NCBI RefSeq assembly: GCF_024355225.1
Contig: NZ_VCNH01000008.1
Coordinates: 434,001 to 498,000 of the forward strand
Length of the DNA stretch: 64,000 bases
Direction: 5' to 3'
Source of the DNA: Roseovarius sp. M141
GTDB lineage: Bacteria > Pseudomonadota > Alphaproteobacteria > Rhodobacterales > Rhodobacteraceae
Numbering within the stretch: position 1 is the first letter of the stretch; the number at the start of each line of letters is the position of its first letter. The translations under genes were made by a program, and so were the position numbers. The notes beneath the pieces were generated by a model that saw only the letters and a program-made list of their open reading frames with translations, was not told the origin of the DNA and made no database searches. This document shows positions 53,786-62,166 of the stretch, piece by piece.

Positions 53786-55282
53786 ATGGCGTTTGAAGCG
53801 TTCCGCCAGCGCATCGGCAGCATCATCGGCGGGTTTGACGCGGCGCAGGCCCACCGGCGGTTGCGGGGCTTCCGTGCCTCCCGCGCCCACGTAAACACGC
53901 TGATCGCAGCATCTGGTGACACGATCACCGCCCGCGCCCGCTGGCTGGTGCGCAACAATGGCTACGCAGCAAATGCGGTGGAATCCTTCGCCAGCAATGT
54001 GGTCGGCGATGGCATTAAACCCTCATCCACCATCGCCGATGCCGCAAAGAAGGAAGAGTTGCAGGCGCTGTGGCTGGCCTGGACCGATGATGCCGACGCC
54101 GAAGGGCTGACCGATTTCTACGGGCTGCAGCGCCGCGCCGCGCGCGAGGTGTTCCTATCCGGTGAGGTATTCATCCGGATCCGGCCGCGCCGGGCCGAGG
54201 ATGGCCTGACCGTGCCACTGCAATTGCAGATGCTGCCTGCGGAAATGCTGCCGCTGGACATGAGCCGCGAGTTGCCCGGCGTTGGCCTGATCCGTCAGGG
54301 CATCGAGTTCGATGGCATCGGCCGCCGCGTGGCCTATCACTTCCTGCGCCGCCATCCAGGTGACATGACAGACCCGGGGCTTGCTGGCGAGACGACACGG
54401 GTGCCCGCATCCGAAGTGATCCATGTATTGGACCCGGTCGAGGCGGGCCAGTTGCGCGGCGTGTCCCGATTTTCCGCTGCGGTCGTCAAGCTGTTTACGC
54501 TGGATCTCTACGATGACGCCGAGTTGGAGCGCAAAAAGATCGCGGCGATGTTCGCGATGTTCATCACCTCGCCCGCGCCGGAAACACCGCTGGAACCGAC
54601 GGACGAGGATCTGGAGGTCGAGCCCGGCCAGGTGGTGCGGCTGGATCCCGGTGAAGATGTCTCGACGCCTGCCACACCGGACTCGGGCGGCACCTACGAG
54701 CCGTTCCAGTACCGGACCCTGCTGCAAATCGCGGCGGCGCTGGGCATCCCCTATGGCTATCTGACCGGCGACACGGCGAAGGGCAACTTCTCCAACACCC
54801 GAATATCGCTGGTGGACTTTCGGCGCCGCATCTCGGCCTTCCAGCACAGTGTGATGGTCTATCAGATGGGCCGCGCGGTCTGGACCCGCTGGATGGATGT
54901 GGCCGTTCTGTCGGGAGCCATCGATCTGCCCGGTTATGGCGGCCAGCGCCGCCAGTACCAAGCCTGCGCCTGGCTGCCGACCAAATGGGACTGGATCGAT
55001 CCGATGAAGGACGCCTCGGCGGAAATCCTGCAGATCGAAGCCGGGCTGAAATCCCGCACGCAGGCAATTTCCGAGCGGGGCTATGACGCCGAACAAGTCG
55101 ACCGCGAGATTGCCGCCGAGCGCAAACGCGAACTGGCGCTGGGCCTCGATTTTCGCCGCCCGGGATCTCCGGCGCAGGGGCCGGGCCATGGGGTCACGAA
55201 GGATGACGATCCTGCTTCGAATGATGCCGACGAGATGGACGATAGCGCCGACGGCAAACCCGACCCGAAGGATGACACGTGA
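53786..55282 (+). CDS. Phage portal protein, lambda gpB family
   Basis: 498 residues. Family signatures: RARWLVRNNGYAANAVESFA, VVGDGIKPSS, AREVFLSGEVFIRIRPRRAE and LQIAAALGIPYGYLTGDTAK, followed by GNFSNTRISLVDFRR. It forms the dodecameric DNA gate at the prohead vertex. The acidic C-terminus ends DGKPDPKDDT. The stop overlaps the protease start (TGATG). It appears intact. Confidence 0.9.
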   Translation: MAFEAFRQRIGSIIGGFDAAQAHRRLRGFRASRAHVNTLIAASGDTITARARWLVRNNGYAANAVESFASNVVGDGIKPSSTIADAAKKEELQALWLAWTDDADAEGLTDFYGLQRRAAREVFLSGEVFIRIRPRRAEDGLTVPLQLQMLPAEMLPLDMSRELPGVGLIRQGIEFDGIGRRVAYHFLRRHPGDMTDPGLAGETTRVPASEVIHVLDPVEAGQLRGVSRFSAAVVKLFTLDLYDDAELERKKIAAMFAMFITSPAPETPLEPTDEDLEVEPGQVVRLDPGEDVSTPATPDSGGTYEPFQYRTLLQIAAALGIPYGYLTGDTAKGNFSNTRISLVDFRRRISAFQHSVMVYQMGRAVWTRWMDVAVLSGAIDLPGYGGQRRQYQACAWLPTKWDWIDPMKDASAEILQIEAGLKSRTQAISERGYDAEQVDREIAAERKRELALGLDFRRPGSPAQGPGHGVTKDDDPASNDADEMDDSADGKPDPKDDT

Positions 55283-56628
55283 TGCACCACGCCCAGATCG
55301 CCCAGCGGGCCTTCAACACGCCACTGATGGTGGACCCTGCCAAGGCACTGGCCTTCTTGTCAGGGCTGGGTCCGCGCATCACCGGGCAGGACATCACCTT
55401 TCAGGGCGTGGAGGCGAATGCCGCTGATCAGACGACCGCCGCCTTGCCTGCCCGCGCCTCGCTGTTCGGCAATGATCTCGCCCAGCGCCAAGAACGCAAC
55501 GGAGCCCAGCCCTACGCAGTGGTGGACGGCATCGCGGTGATCGAAATTGCCGGAACGCTGGTGCATCGCGGGGCGTGGATCGGGCAATCCTCGGGCCTCA
55601 CTTCTTATGAAGGCATTGCTGCCCAGATCGACGCGGCATCGGCCAATCCTGCGGTGCATGGCATTGCGCTGGATATCGATAGCTTTGGTGGCGAAGTGGC
55701 CGGGGCCTTCGATCTGGCCGACCGCATTCGGGCGGCACGAGCACGTAAGCCGGTGCAGGCCTTTGTCGCTGAACATGCGCTCTCGGCTGGCTACGTTCTG
55801 GCCTCCCAGGCCGACCGGATTATCCTGCCGCGCACCGGGGCGGTCGGCAGCATCGGGGTGGTGGCCCTGCACACCGACATGAGCGGCGCGCTGGACCAGA
55901 AAGGCATTGCGGTCACGCTGATCCATGCCGGGGTCCACAAGATCGACGCCAATCCCTACCAGCCGCTGCCCGAGACGGTGCACGACCAGATGCAGCGCGA
56001 GCTGGAGGTCGTGCGCTTCCTCTTTGCCGAAACCGTTGCCGCTGGTCGCGGGGATCGTCTCGGCCATGCCGCGGCGCTGGCAACAGAGGCTGCCGTGTTC
56101 CGCGGCGCTAATGCCATTGCCGCCGGTCTGGCCGACGAGCTCGCTGATCCTGTCACCGCCTTCCGCGCCTTCGCCGCCGCTCCAGGCGGCATCAATCCCA
56201 CCAGCAGAAAGGGTCCACAGATGAACACCGACTCCACCGACACCCCGAATTCAGATCAGATTGCCGATGCCACGCCGTCCACCGAATTCGTCGCACCGGG
56301 CACGCCCGAACCGCCCGTCGCGTTGCCCACGCCCACGTCTGAGGCACTTGCACCCGACGCCCCCGTGATGAGTGCCGACGCCATCCGCGCCGAGGCAGCC
56401 GAGGTGGCGCAGGTCTGCGCGCAGGCCGCCCGACTGGGTGTGGACATAGACGCCGCCGACGCTGTTGCGCGCGGGCTGAAACCCGAAGTCCTGCGCGCCC
56501 GCGTGCTGGCCGATCTTGCCTCGCGCGGCGATGCGGCGGGCATCATTGCCACTGCCCCGGCTGCCGCTGCCGCCAAAGACAGCCCGATCATCGCCGCCGC
56601 AAAGAAGGCCGCCACAGCCTCGCGCTGA
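55282..56628 (+). CDS. S49-family prohead protease with C-terminal scaffold domain
   Basis: 448 residues. The ClpP-like protease domain contains VIEIAGTLVHRGAW, IALDIDSFGGEVAGAFDLAD and VAEHALSAGYVLASQADRI (nucleophile Ser) plus TGAVGSIGVVALHTDMSG. The C-terminal 135 residues are Ala/Pro/Asp-rich and helical (DAIRAEAAEVAQVCAQAARL) and act as scaffold. An internal start at 56221 could make scaffold alone, as for lambda C and Nu3. It is followed directly by a truncated decoration gene. Confidence 0.85.
   Translation: MHHAQIAQRAFNTPLMVDPAKALAFLSGLGPRITGQDITFQGVEANAADQTTAALPARASLFGNDLAQRQERNGAQPYAVVDGIAVIEIAGTLVHRGAWIGQSSGLTSYEGIAAQIDAASANPAVHGIALDIDSFGGEVAGAFDLADRIRAARARKPVQAFVAEHALSAGYVLASQADRIILPRTGAVGSIGVVALHTDMSGALDQKGIAVTLIHAGVHKIDANPYQPLPETVHDQMQRELEVVRFLFAETVAAGRGDRLGHAAALATEAAVFRGANAIAAGLADELADPVTAFRAFAAAPGGINPTSRKGPQMNTDSTDTPNSDQIADATPSTEFVAPGTPEPPVALPTPTSEALAPDAPVMSADAIRAEAAEVAQVCAQAARLGVDIDAADAVARGLKPEVLRARVLADLASRGDAAGIIATAPAAAAAKDSPIIAAAKKAATASR
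56221..56628 (+). CDS. Nested in-frame scaffolding protein (Nu3-like)
   Basis: An ATG at 56221 inside the protease gene, in the same frame, has AGAAAGGG nine bases upstream and marks the boundary between protease and scaffold domains (MNTDSTDTPNSDQIADATPS). It would give a 135-residue scaffold. This follows the lambda C/Nu3 precedent; expression is inferred. Confidence 0.55.
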   Translation: MNTDSTDTPNSDQIADATPSTEFVAPGTPEPPVALPTPTSEALAPDAPVMSADAIRAEAAEVAQVCAQAARLGVDIDAADAVARGLKPEVLRARVLADLASRGDAAGIIATAPAAAAAKDSPIIAAAKKAATASR

Positions 56629-56669
56629 ACTACCTGCCAAGCCCCCCCCCCAAACATGGAGACTGACCA

Positions 56670-56735
56670 ATGCCCGTCCTGACGGAACCGCCCAGCATGG
56701 GCGATGTCCTCAAATATGAGGTCAACCCTTTTGAA
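56670..56735 (+). pseudogene. Head decoration protein (gpD-like), N-terminal fragment
   Basis: MPVLTEPPSMGDVLKYEVNP is the characteristic start of lambda gpD-like decoration proteins. After about 21 codons the frame runs into the leader of the tail chaperone (ERCGDLL-MLTLDLT). The rest of gpD, the major capsid gene, the connectors and the tail tube gene are missing. The frame stays open across the junction, so a short fusion could be made. Confidence 0.65.
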
Positions 56736-56753
56736 CGATGTGGAGACCTATTG

Positions 56754-57191
56754 ATGCTGACGCTTGACCTTACGAACCAGCCGCGCTGGCATGATCTCGC
56801 ACCCGGGGTGCGTGTGCAGCTGCACCCCCTGACCACCGCGTTGATGGTGGCGACCCGTAGCGATGCGGCCGTAGAGGCGATCCCCGAGGACGCGTCCGAC
56901 GAAGAACGCGCCGTCGCCTTCGCCAAGGCGCTGGCGCGGCGGGCCGTGCTCTCTTGGGAAGGCATTGGGGACGCCGACGACAATCCCATCGAACCCAGCC
57001 CGGACGCCATCGACGCGCTGCTCGACATCTGGCCGATCTTCGAAGCCTTCCAATTGACCTACGTCTCGAAGGGCCTGCTGCTGGAACAGGAAAAAAACGT
57101 CTCCGCGTCCTCGCCGAGTGGTCCTTCGGCGGGGGCGAGCGCTACTGCCAAGCGTGCGAAGCGACCTGCGAAACCTGCCCGGCGCGGCTGA
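56754..57191 (+). CDS. Tail assembly chaperone (G-like), prophage B
   Basis: 145 residues, MLTLDLTNQPRWHDLAPGVR, about 93% identical by eye to 26430-26867. GTGGAG lies upstream of the ATG. The slippery heptamer A_AAA_AAC is at 57092-57098, in the same codon position as in prophage A. The non-shifted product ends in the same Ala/Lys/Arg tail (ATAKRAKRPAKPARRG). Confidence 0.75.
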   Translation: MLTLDLTNQPRWHDLAPGVRVQLHPLTTALMVATRSDAAVEAIPEDASDEERAVAFAKALARRAVLSWEGIGDADDNPIEPSPDAIDALLDIWPIFEAFQLTYVSKGLLLEQEKNVSASSPSGPSAGASATAKRAKRPAKPARRG

Positions 57192-57434
57192 ACCAGCCCA
57201 CCACCTTTGAAGGCTGGCAGGTCTGGGATTTGGTTGGCCGCCTCGGCGGTCAGCTGCGCGTGCTCCCCCGGCGCGGTGATCGGCTGGGATCTGAACGCGG
57301 CGCTCGCGCTCGGCGACGCGCTGGGCATCCCGCCCGTCGCAATGGCCGAACTGCTGCCCCTCATCGAGGCGGTGATGGTGCGCAAGCTGAACGAGGAAAT
57401 GGTCGCAAATGGCGGTCCGGGTGTCAGCCATTGA
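57092..57434 (+). pseudogene. Frameshift extension of tail chaperone, prophage B, broken
   Basis: After a -1 shift the frame reads KKRLRVLAEWSFGGGERYCQ, ACEATCETCPARLNQPTTFE and GWQVWDLVGRLGGQLRVL. An extra C in the run 57265-57269 then throws it out of frame. The remainder (AVIGWDLNAALALGDALGIP, EAVMVRKLNEEMV) is in another frame. In prophage A the same run has one C fewer. The T-like part is therefore inactive here unless the extra base is a sequencing error. Confidence 0.7.
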
Positions 57435-57645
57435 TCTTCTCGATGCAAAAACTTGCGGGGGCATTGTCTTCTGGGATGTCGACTGTGTGGGCAAAGCTGC
57501 CAGTCCACCCAGCGGATTGAGATCGCCCCGAATAAGAAGCCCCCGCTTGGTTTTGTGTATAATTTTCAATCTCAAAATCGACTATTTGTGCCTTTATGCC
57601 GACTTGGCTATCTAATGTGAGAAGCGCCAAAGAGGGACTGCCACG
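57435..57645. other. Left junction of a cargo insertion
   Basis: Phage sequence ends at about 57440 after ATGGCGGTCCGGGTGTCAGC, which weakly recalls the tape measure start. A TATAAT at 57558-57563 may serve the transporter gene, but no good -35 is present. A 68-codon minus-strand frame (57424-57630) may be a gene fragment. Confidence 0.35.
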
Positions 57646-58533
57646 ATGACCACCATAAAGCTCGCGATTGGCAATATTTTCGTAGGCTTCGCTGTCTTGG
57701 GCCTGAAATGCCTCGCATACTGGATGACAGGTTCGGTCGCGCTGTTATCAGACGCGCTTGAAAGTACGGTCAATGTCGCAACTGCGTTTGCTGCCCTCAT
57801 TGCCATTCATATCGCGGCCAAACCTGCCGATGCCAATCATCCGTATGGCCATCATAAGGCAGAATTTTTCAGTGCGGTCCTTGAAGGTGTGATGATTATC
57901 GTGGCCGCGCTTCTGATCTTGCGAGAAGCCTATCAAGGCTTCATGGAGCCAGTCGCGCTTGATGCGCCTATTGAGGGCCTTCTTGTGAATCTCGGGGCTA
58001 CCGTAATCAATGGTGTTTGGGCCTGGGTTCTGATCTCTCGTGGACGGAAACAAAAATCTCCGGCGTTGGTGGCCGATGGAAAACACCTGTTTACGGATGT
58101 TCTGACCTCTGTCGGTGTGGCCATTGGCGTTATTCTCGCCGTTGCGACCGGATGGTGGATCCTTGATCCGGCGCTGGCGGTACTCGTGGCTGGTAACATC
58201 CTTTGGTCAGGCTCAAAGATCATAAAAGAATCCTTGAGCGGTCTCATGGATGAGGCTGTGTCTGACAGAACGTTGACCAACATCCGGGAGATTATTGCTG
58301 CGGAAGCTGACGGTGCAATGGAGGCCCACGACCTTCGGACACGCCATGCAGGATCGGCAATCTTTATCGATTTTCATCTTGTCGTGCCGGGAGGGACAAC
58401 GGTGTTCCACGCGCATGAAATTTGTGACCATATCGAGAAGGCCTTGAAGAACGAGTTAGCGGATGCCCGGATCACGATCCATGTCGAACCAGAACACAAA
58501 TCAAAACAGGCTGGCGTCATAGTTCTTGACTGA
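57646..58533 (+). CDS. Cation diffusion facilitator (CDF) family efflux transporter
   Basis: 295 residues with six transmembrane helices. Metal-site motifs are VALLSDALESTVNVA (Asp in helix 2), HPYGHHKAEFFSAVLEG and DGKHLFTDVLTSVGV (His/Asp in helix 5). A cytoplasmic C-terminal domain (HDLRTRHAGSAIFIDFHLVV) follows. It exports zinc, iron or a similar divalent cation in exchange for protons. It is inserted with higBA between phage tail genes and is cargo, not a phage gene. Confidence 0.9.
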   Translation: MTTIKLAIGNIFVGFAVLGLKCLAYWMTGSVALLSDALESTVNVATAFAALIAIHIAAKPADANHPYGHHKAEFFSAVLEGVMIIVAALLILREAYQGFMEPVALDAPIEGLLVNLGATVINGVWAWVLISRGRKQKSPALVADGKHLFTDVLTSVGVAIGVILAVATGWWILDPALAVLVAGNILWSGSKIIKESLSGLMDEAVSDRTLTNIREIIAAEADGAMEAHDLRTRHAGSAIFIDFHLVVPGGTTVFHAHEICDHIEKALKNELADARITIHVEPEHKSKQAGVIVLD

Positions 58534-58698
58534 AAACGACGCTCTTCACGGCGGTGCCACGCGAGGCTCTTCAGGGCTCAGAACGGCCAAACGCTCTGTT
58601 GATGATCGCCCCTCACATCGGGATGCGATCATCAACACATCTTGTAAGTAACTTGGTTTCTGACACGCACATACTTTCTGCTGAACGCGGAAATGGCG
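58534..58698. other. Intergenic between transporter and higA
   Basis: A convergent region; no gene or clear terminator seen. Confidence 0.3.
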
Positions 58699-58989
58699 TC
58701 AGGCGGCCGCGAGGGGCGTGATGTCTGAGACATCGACGGTGTCCCGCGCCCGCGCGAGGTCCCAGGCCCGCTGCAGGTTCATCCAGTATTCCGGTGTCGT
58801 ACCAAAGAAGGTCGCGAGCCGCATGGCCGTGTCCGCGGTCAGTGCCGTTTCGCCCTTCACCAGCCGTTCTATCCGGGTGCGCGGCACGTGCAGGCGCCTG
58901 GCCAACCCGATCGCGCTCAGATCGAGCGGCCCGAGGTAAAGCTCCTTCAGGACCTCGCCCGGATGCGAGGGATTTGTCATCAATGTCAT
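58699..58989 (-). CDS. higA: HigA-family antitoxin
   Basis: 96 residues. HPGEVLKELYLGPLDLSAIG then LARRLHVPRTRIERLVKGET and TAMRLATFFGTTPEYWMNLQ is the standard HigA/VapI Xre-type helix-turn-helix. It binds and neutralises HigB and represses their operon. The start at 58989 has AAAGGG upstream. It lies 11 bp after higB in the toxin-first order typical of higBA. Confidence 0.9.
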   Translation of the reverse strand: MTLMTNPSHPGEVLKELYLGPLDLSAIGLARRLHVPRTRIERLVKGETALTADTAMRLATFFGTTPEYWMNLQRAWDLARARDTVDVSDITPLAAA

Positions 58990-59000
58990 GTCGCGCCCTT

Positions 59001-59282
59001 TCAATGGTAATCGGTGATCTCGACGTCGGCCGGTCCCTGTTCGGTCCACACGAAGCAGATGCGCCATTGGCCGTTTATGCGCACCGAATGCTGCCCGGCA
59101 CGGTCGCCCTTGAGCCCCTCGAGGTGGTTTCCCGGCGGAAACCGAAGATCCTCGAGGACTATGGCCGCATCGAGCGCAGACAACATCACCCGCGTCCGCT
59201 TGACCAGATCGGCCGGGAAGCCCTTGCCAAACCGGTCCTCGACCGCATTCGCCGCGCGCTTGCCCTTCGTGTTGACGATCAT
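59001..59282 (-). CDS. higB: HigB-family (RelE-like) toxin
   Basis: 93 residues: MIVNTKGKRAANAVEDRFGK, LSALDAAIVLEDLRFPPGNH, LKGDRAGQHSVRINGQWRIC and FVWTEQGPADVEITDYH. The RIN-x-QWRICF stretch is the catalytic/core strand of RelE-fold ribosome-dependent mRNA interferases. It is paired with higA downstream and probably stabilises the cargo or prophage. Confidence 0.9.
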   Translation of the reverse strand: MIVNTKGKRAANAVEDRFGKGFPADLVKRTRVMLSALDAAIVLEDLRFPPGNHLEGLKGDRAGQHSVRINGQWRICFVWTEQGPADVEITDYH

Positions 59283-59368
59283 GGGGCATGTGTATCAGGT
59301 CGTGATACGTTTTGCAAGGGTGGAACGACCTTGCTCGCACCGCCAATCAACAATCAGGATATGTGACC

Positions 59369-61543
59369 ATGGCCGAGAAACGTGTCAGCGTCCGCCTTGC
59401 CGCGGTCGGCGGAAGGCAGGTGCGCGCCGAGCTGGAAGGCGTTGGCGAGGCCGGATCGCGCGGCTTCGGCCGCCTCAGCCGGGAGATGGAGGCGGCGAAT
59501 GCCCGGATGGCGGCGTTCTCGCGCCGGGTGAAGGTCGCTGCTGCGGCCGCCGTTGTCGCCGCTGCTGCTGCTGGCGTGGCGATGGTTCGATCCGGGCTGC
59601 AAACGGTGGACGCGCAGGCGAAGCTGGCGCAATCGCTGAACACGACCGTCGCCTCGATCCAGACGCTGGAGCGGGCGGGCGAGCTGGCGGGGGTCTCCAT
59701 CTCCGGCATCGAACAGGCGACCAAGGATCTGACCCGCCGTCTCAGCCAGGCGGCCGCCGGGACTGGTCCCGCCGCCGATGCACTTGACCGACTCGGGCTT
59801 TCTGCCACCGAGCTGATCACCCTGCCGCTGGACCAGCGTGTTGGCGCGATCAACGCCGCCATCGAGAATTTCGTGCCTGCCGCTGAGCGCGCGGCGGTTG
59901 CGGGCCAGCTTTTTGGCGAAGAAGGCTCCATCGCGATGAGCCGGATCGACACCGCGACGCTGCGCCAGGCGACCGAGGATGTTCTGGCTTTCGGTGTCGT
60001 CGTGTCCGAGCAGGACGCCGACCAGATCGAACGCACCAACGACGCAATCTCACGCCTCGGCCTGATCTGGCGCGGGCTTTCAAACCAGCTGGCGGTCGCT
60101 GCGGCCCCTGCGCTGGAAGCCGTCGCGAATGCCATGGCGGCAATCGCGAGCCGCACCGGGCCGCTGGGCATCGCCATCCGAGGGCTGTTCGATAACATCG
60201 GCCGCCTCACCACCTATGCCGTCACCTTTGCGGGTTTCCTCGCCGGGCGCTGGGTGGCGGGGATGGCGGTCGCTGCACTGTCGGTGCGTGGTCTGGCCAC
60301 CGCGCTTGTCCTGCTGCGGGGTGCTCTGATCCGCACCGGCATCGGGGCGCTGATCGTTGGCGCGGGCGAGTTGGTCTATCAGTTCACGAAACTCGTTGCG
60401 GGCGCCGGTGGATTTGGCGCGGCCATGGGGCTGATGGGCGATGTTGCCAAGGCCGTCTGGGACGGCATCAAGGCCACCGCCGGATCCTTCGCGGATGATT
60501 TCCGGGCAATGGGCGCGGATATCGAGCGCATCTGGACCCGGCTGATGGCGTTCCTGTCGACCAAATGGGCGGAGTTTCTCGGGAAGATCGGCCCCACCTT
60601 CAATGCCGTGGCCGAGGAGATCGGGGTTGATAGCCGGATCGACTGGTTCGGGGCCATGTCCTATGCCTCGATGCTGGAACATGCCGCCAGCAACGCCGGT
60701 CACCAGGCTGACCGCTACCGCGAACGCGCTGCCGCAACGCGCGCCGGGGCGTTTGACGGGGTCGGCCCAGCTTTGCAGGCATTAGGTGATGCCATGTCGG
60801 GCGGCGACGATACCGGCAGTGATGCGCTGGATGAAGCCACTGCGGCGGCAGAGCGGTTTGAGGCGACGCTTGGAGATGCCGGGCGGGTGGCGACGGATGC
60901 GGGAACTGCAGCCGGGGCTGCGGCCGCTGCGGCCGAACCCGATACCGAAGCCGCTGTTTCGAGCTGGCAGGCGGTGACCACGGCGCTCAGCGACTATGCC
61001 AGCAAGGCCCGCGATATCGGCGGGGACATTGGCCAGAGCCTCGTCAGCGCCTTCCAGTCGGCGGAGAATGCCGTCGGCGAGTTCGTGAAGACCGGCAAGC
61101 TGAAGTTTGGCGATCTGGTGACCTCGCTGATTGCCGATCTTGCCAAACTCGGCGCGCGCAAGTTCATCCTCGGGCCGATCGCCAACGCGCTGGGTGGAGT
61201 GCTTGGTGGTGTGGGCGGCGCTGGCGGAATCTTCGCCAACGTCCTGCATGCGGGCGGCATGGTCGGAGCGACTGGACCCTCGCGGCTGGTGTCTGCAATG
61301 GCATTTGCGGCCGCACCCCGGATGCATTCCGGTGGTGTCGCAGGGCTGCGGCATGACGAAGTGCCTGCAATCCTGCAACGTGGCGAGCGCGTACTCTCAC
61401 GTCGCGAGGCACAAAACTATGGCGCTGGCGGCAATGTCAACGTCACCATCATGGCGCGCGATGCCGAAAGCTTCCGACAATCGCGCACGCAAGTCGCAGC
61501 GGACATTGCCCGCGCCGTATCGCTCGGGCGGAGGGGCATGTGA
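59369..61543 (+). CDS. Phage tail tape measure protein (prophage B)
   Basis: 724 residues. The N-terminus MAEKRVSVRLAAVGGRQVRA is shared with the fragment in prophage A. Lambda-family tape measure features follow: long Ala-rich helices, hydrophobic segments (YAVTFAGFLAGRWVAGMAVA), and a C-terminal part (FVKTGKLKFGDLVTSLIADL then ARKFILGPIANALGG) like lambda gpH. I chose ATG 59369 with AGGA upstream; the open frame runs 19 codons further into cargo DNA. It sets tail length. Confidence 0.85.
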   Translation: MAEKRVSVRLAAVGGRQVRAELEGVGEAGSRGFGRLSREMEAANARMAAFSRRVKVAAAAAVVAAAAAGVAMVRSGLQTVDAQAKLAQSLNTTVASIQTLERAGELAGVSISGIEQATKDLTRRLSQAAAGTGPAADALDRLGLSATELITLPLDQRVGAINAAIENFVPAAERAAVAGQLFGEEGSIAMSRIDTATLRQATEDVLAFGVVVSEQDADQIERTNDAISRLGLIWRGLSNQLAVAAAPALEAVANAMAAIASRTGPLGIAIRGLFDNIGRLTTYAVTFAGFLAGRWVAGMAVAALSVRGLATALVLLRGALIRTGIGALIVGAGELVYQFTKLVAGAGGFGAAMGLMGDVAKAVWDGIKATAGSFADDFRAMGADIERIWTRLMAFLSTKWAEFLGKIGPTFNAVAEEIGVDSRIDWFGAMSYASMLEHAASNAGHQADRYRERAAATRAGAFDGVGPALQALGDAMSGGDDTGSDALDEATAAAERFEATLGDAGRVATDAGTAAGAAAAAAEPDTEAAVSSWQAVTTALSDYASKARDIGGDIGQSLVSAFQSAENAVGEFVKTGKLKFGDLVTSLIADLAKLGARKFILGPIANALGGVLGGVGGAGGIFANVLHAGGMVGATGPSRLVSAMAFAAAPRMHSGGVAGLRHDEVPAILQRGERVLSRREAQNYGAGGNVNVTIMARDAESFRQSRTQVAADIARAVSLGRRGM

Positions 61544-62166
61544 TGTTCCACGAGGTCCGGTTTCCCGACAATATCAGCCGCGGTGCGCGGGGCGGACCGG
61601 AACGCCGCACGCAGATCGTCGAACTGGCCTCCGGCGACGAGGAACGAAACGCCAGCTGGGCCAACTCCCGGCGGCGCTATGACGTCGCCTATGGCATCCG
61701 CCGCGCTGATGATCTTGCGGCGGTCGTTGCCTTTTTCGAGGCGCGCAACGGACGGCTGCATGGCTTTCGCTTCAAGGACTGGGGCGACCACAAGTCCTGC
61801 CTGCCCTCGGGCACGCCATCGCCGACTGATCAGGGGATCGGGACCGGCGACGGAACGACGACCGCGTTCCAGCTTGTGAAACGCTACGCCTCAGGCGCGC
61901 AATCCTGGACGCGCGACATCGCCAAGCCAGTGGTGGGAACTGTGCGGATTGCGCTTGGCGGGGTGGAGCAGCCCTCCGGCTGGTCGGTCGATACGACCAC
62001 TGGCCTCCTCACCTTCAACACAGCGCCGGTCTCCGGTGTCGTCATGACCGCAGGGTTCGAATTCGACGTGCCGGTCCGCTTCGACAGCGACGCCCTCGAT
62101 GTGACGCACGACATTGAGCGACTGGGCTCGATCACCTCAATCCCATTGCTGGAACTGCGCCGATGA
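61540..62166 (+). CDS. DUF2460 distal tail protein (GTA gp12-like)
   Basis: 208 residues: MFHEVRFPDNISRGARGGPE, then RRRYDVAYGIRRADDLAAVV and FFEARNGRLHGFRFKDWGDH, the DUF2460 signature. In RcGTA the homologue (gp12) forms the distal tail ring. It overlaps both neighbours by four bases (ATGA-type), so the tail-end genes are translated as one unit. Confidence 0.9.
   Translation: MMFHEVRFPDNISRGARGGPERRTQIVELASGDEERNASWANSRRRYDVAYGIRRADDLAAVVAFFEARNGRLHGFRFKDWGDHKSCLPSGTPSPTDQGIGTGDGTTTAFQLVKRYASGAQSWTRDIAKPVVGTVRIALGGVEQPSGWSVDTTTGLLTFNTAPVSGVVMTAGFEFDVPVRFDSDALDVTHDIERLGSITSIPLLELRR

Noticed and set aside
54155..55189. 344-codon minus-strand ORF
   Set aside because: Antisense of the portal gene; high-GC shadow frame.
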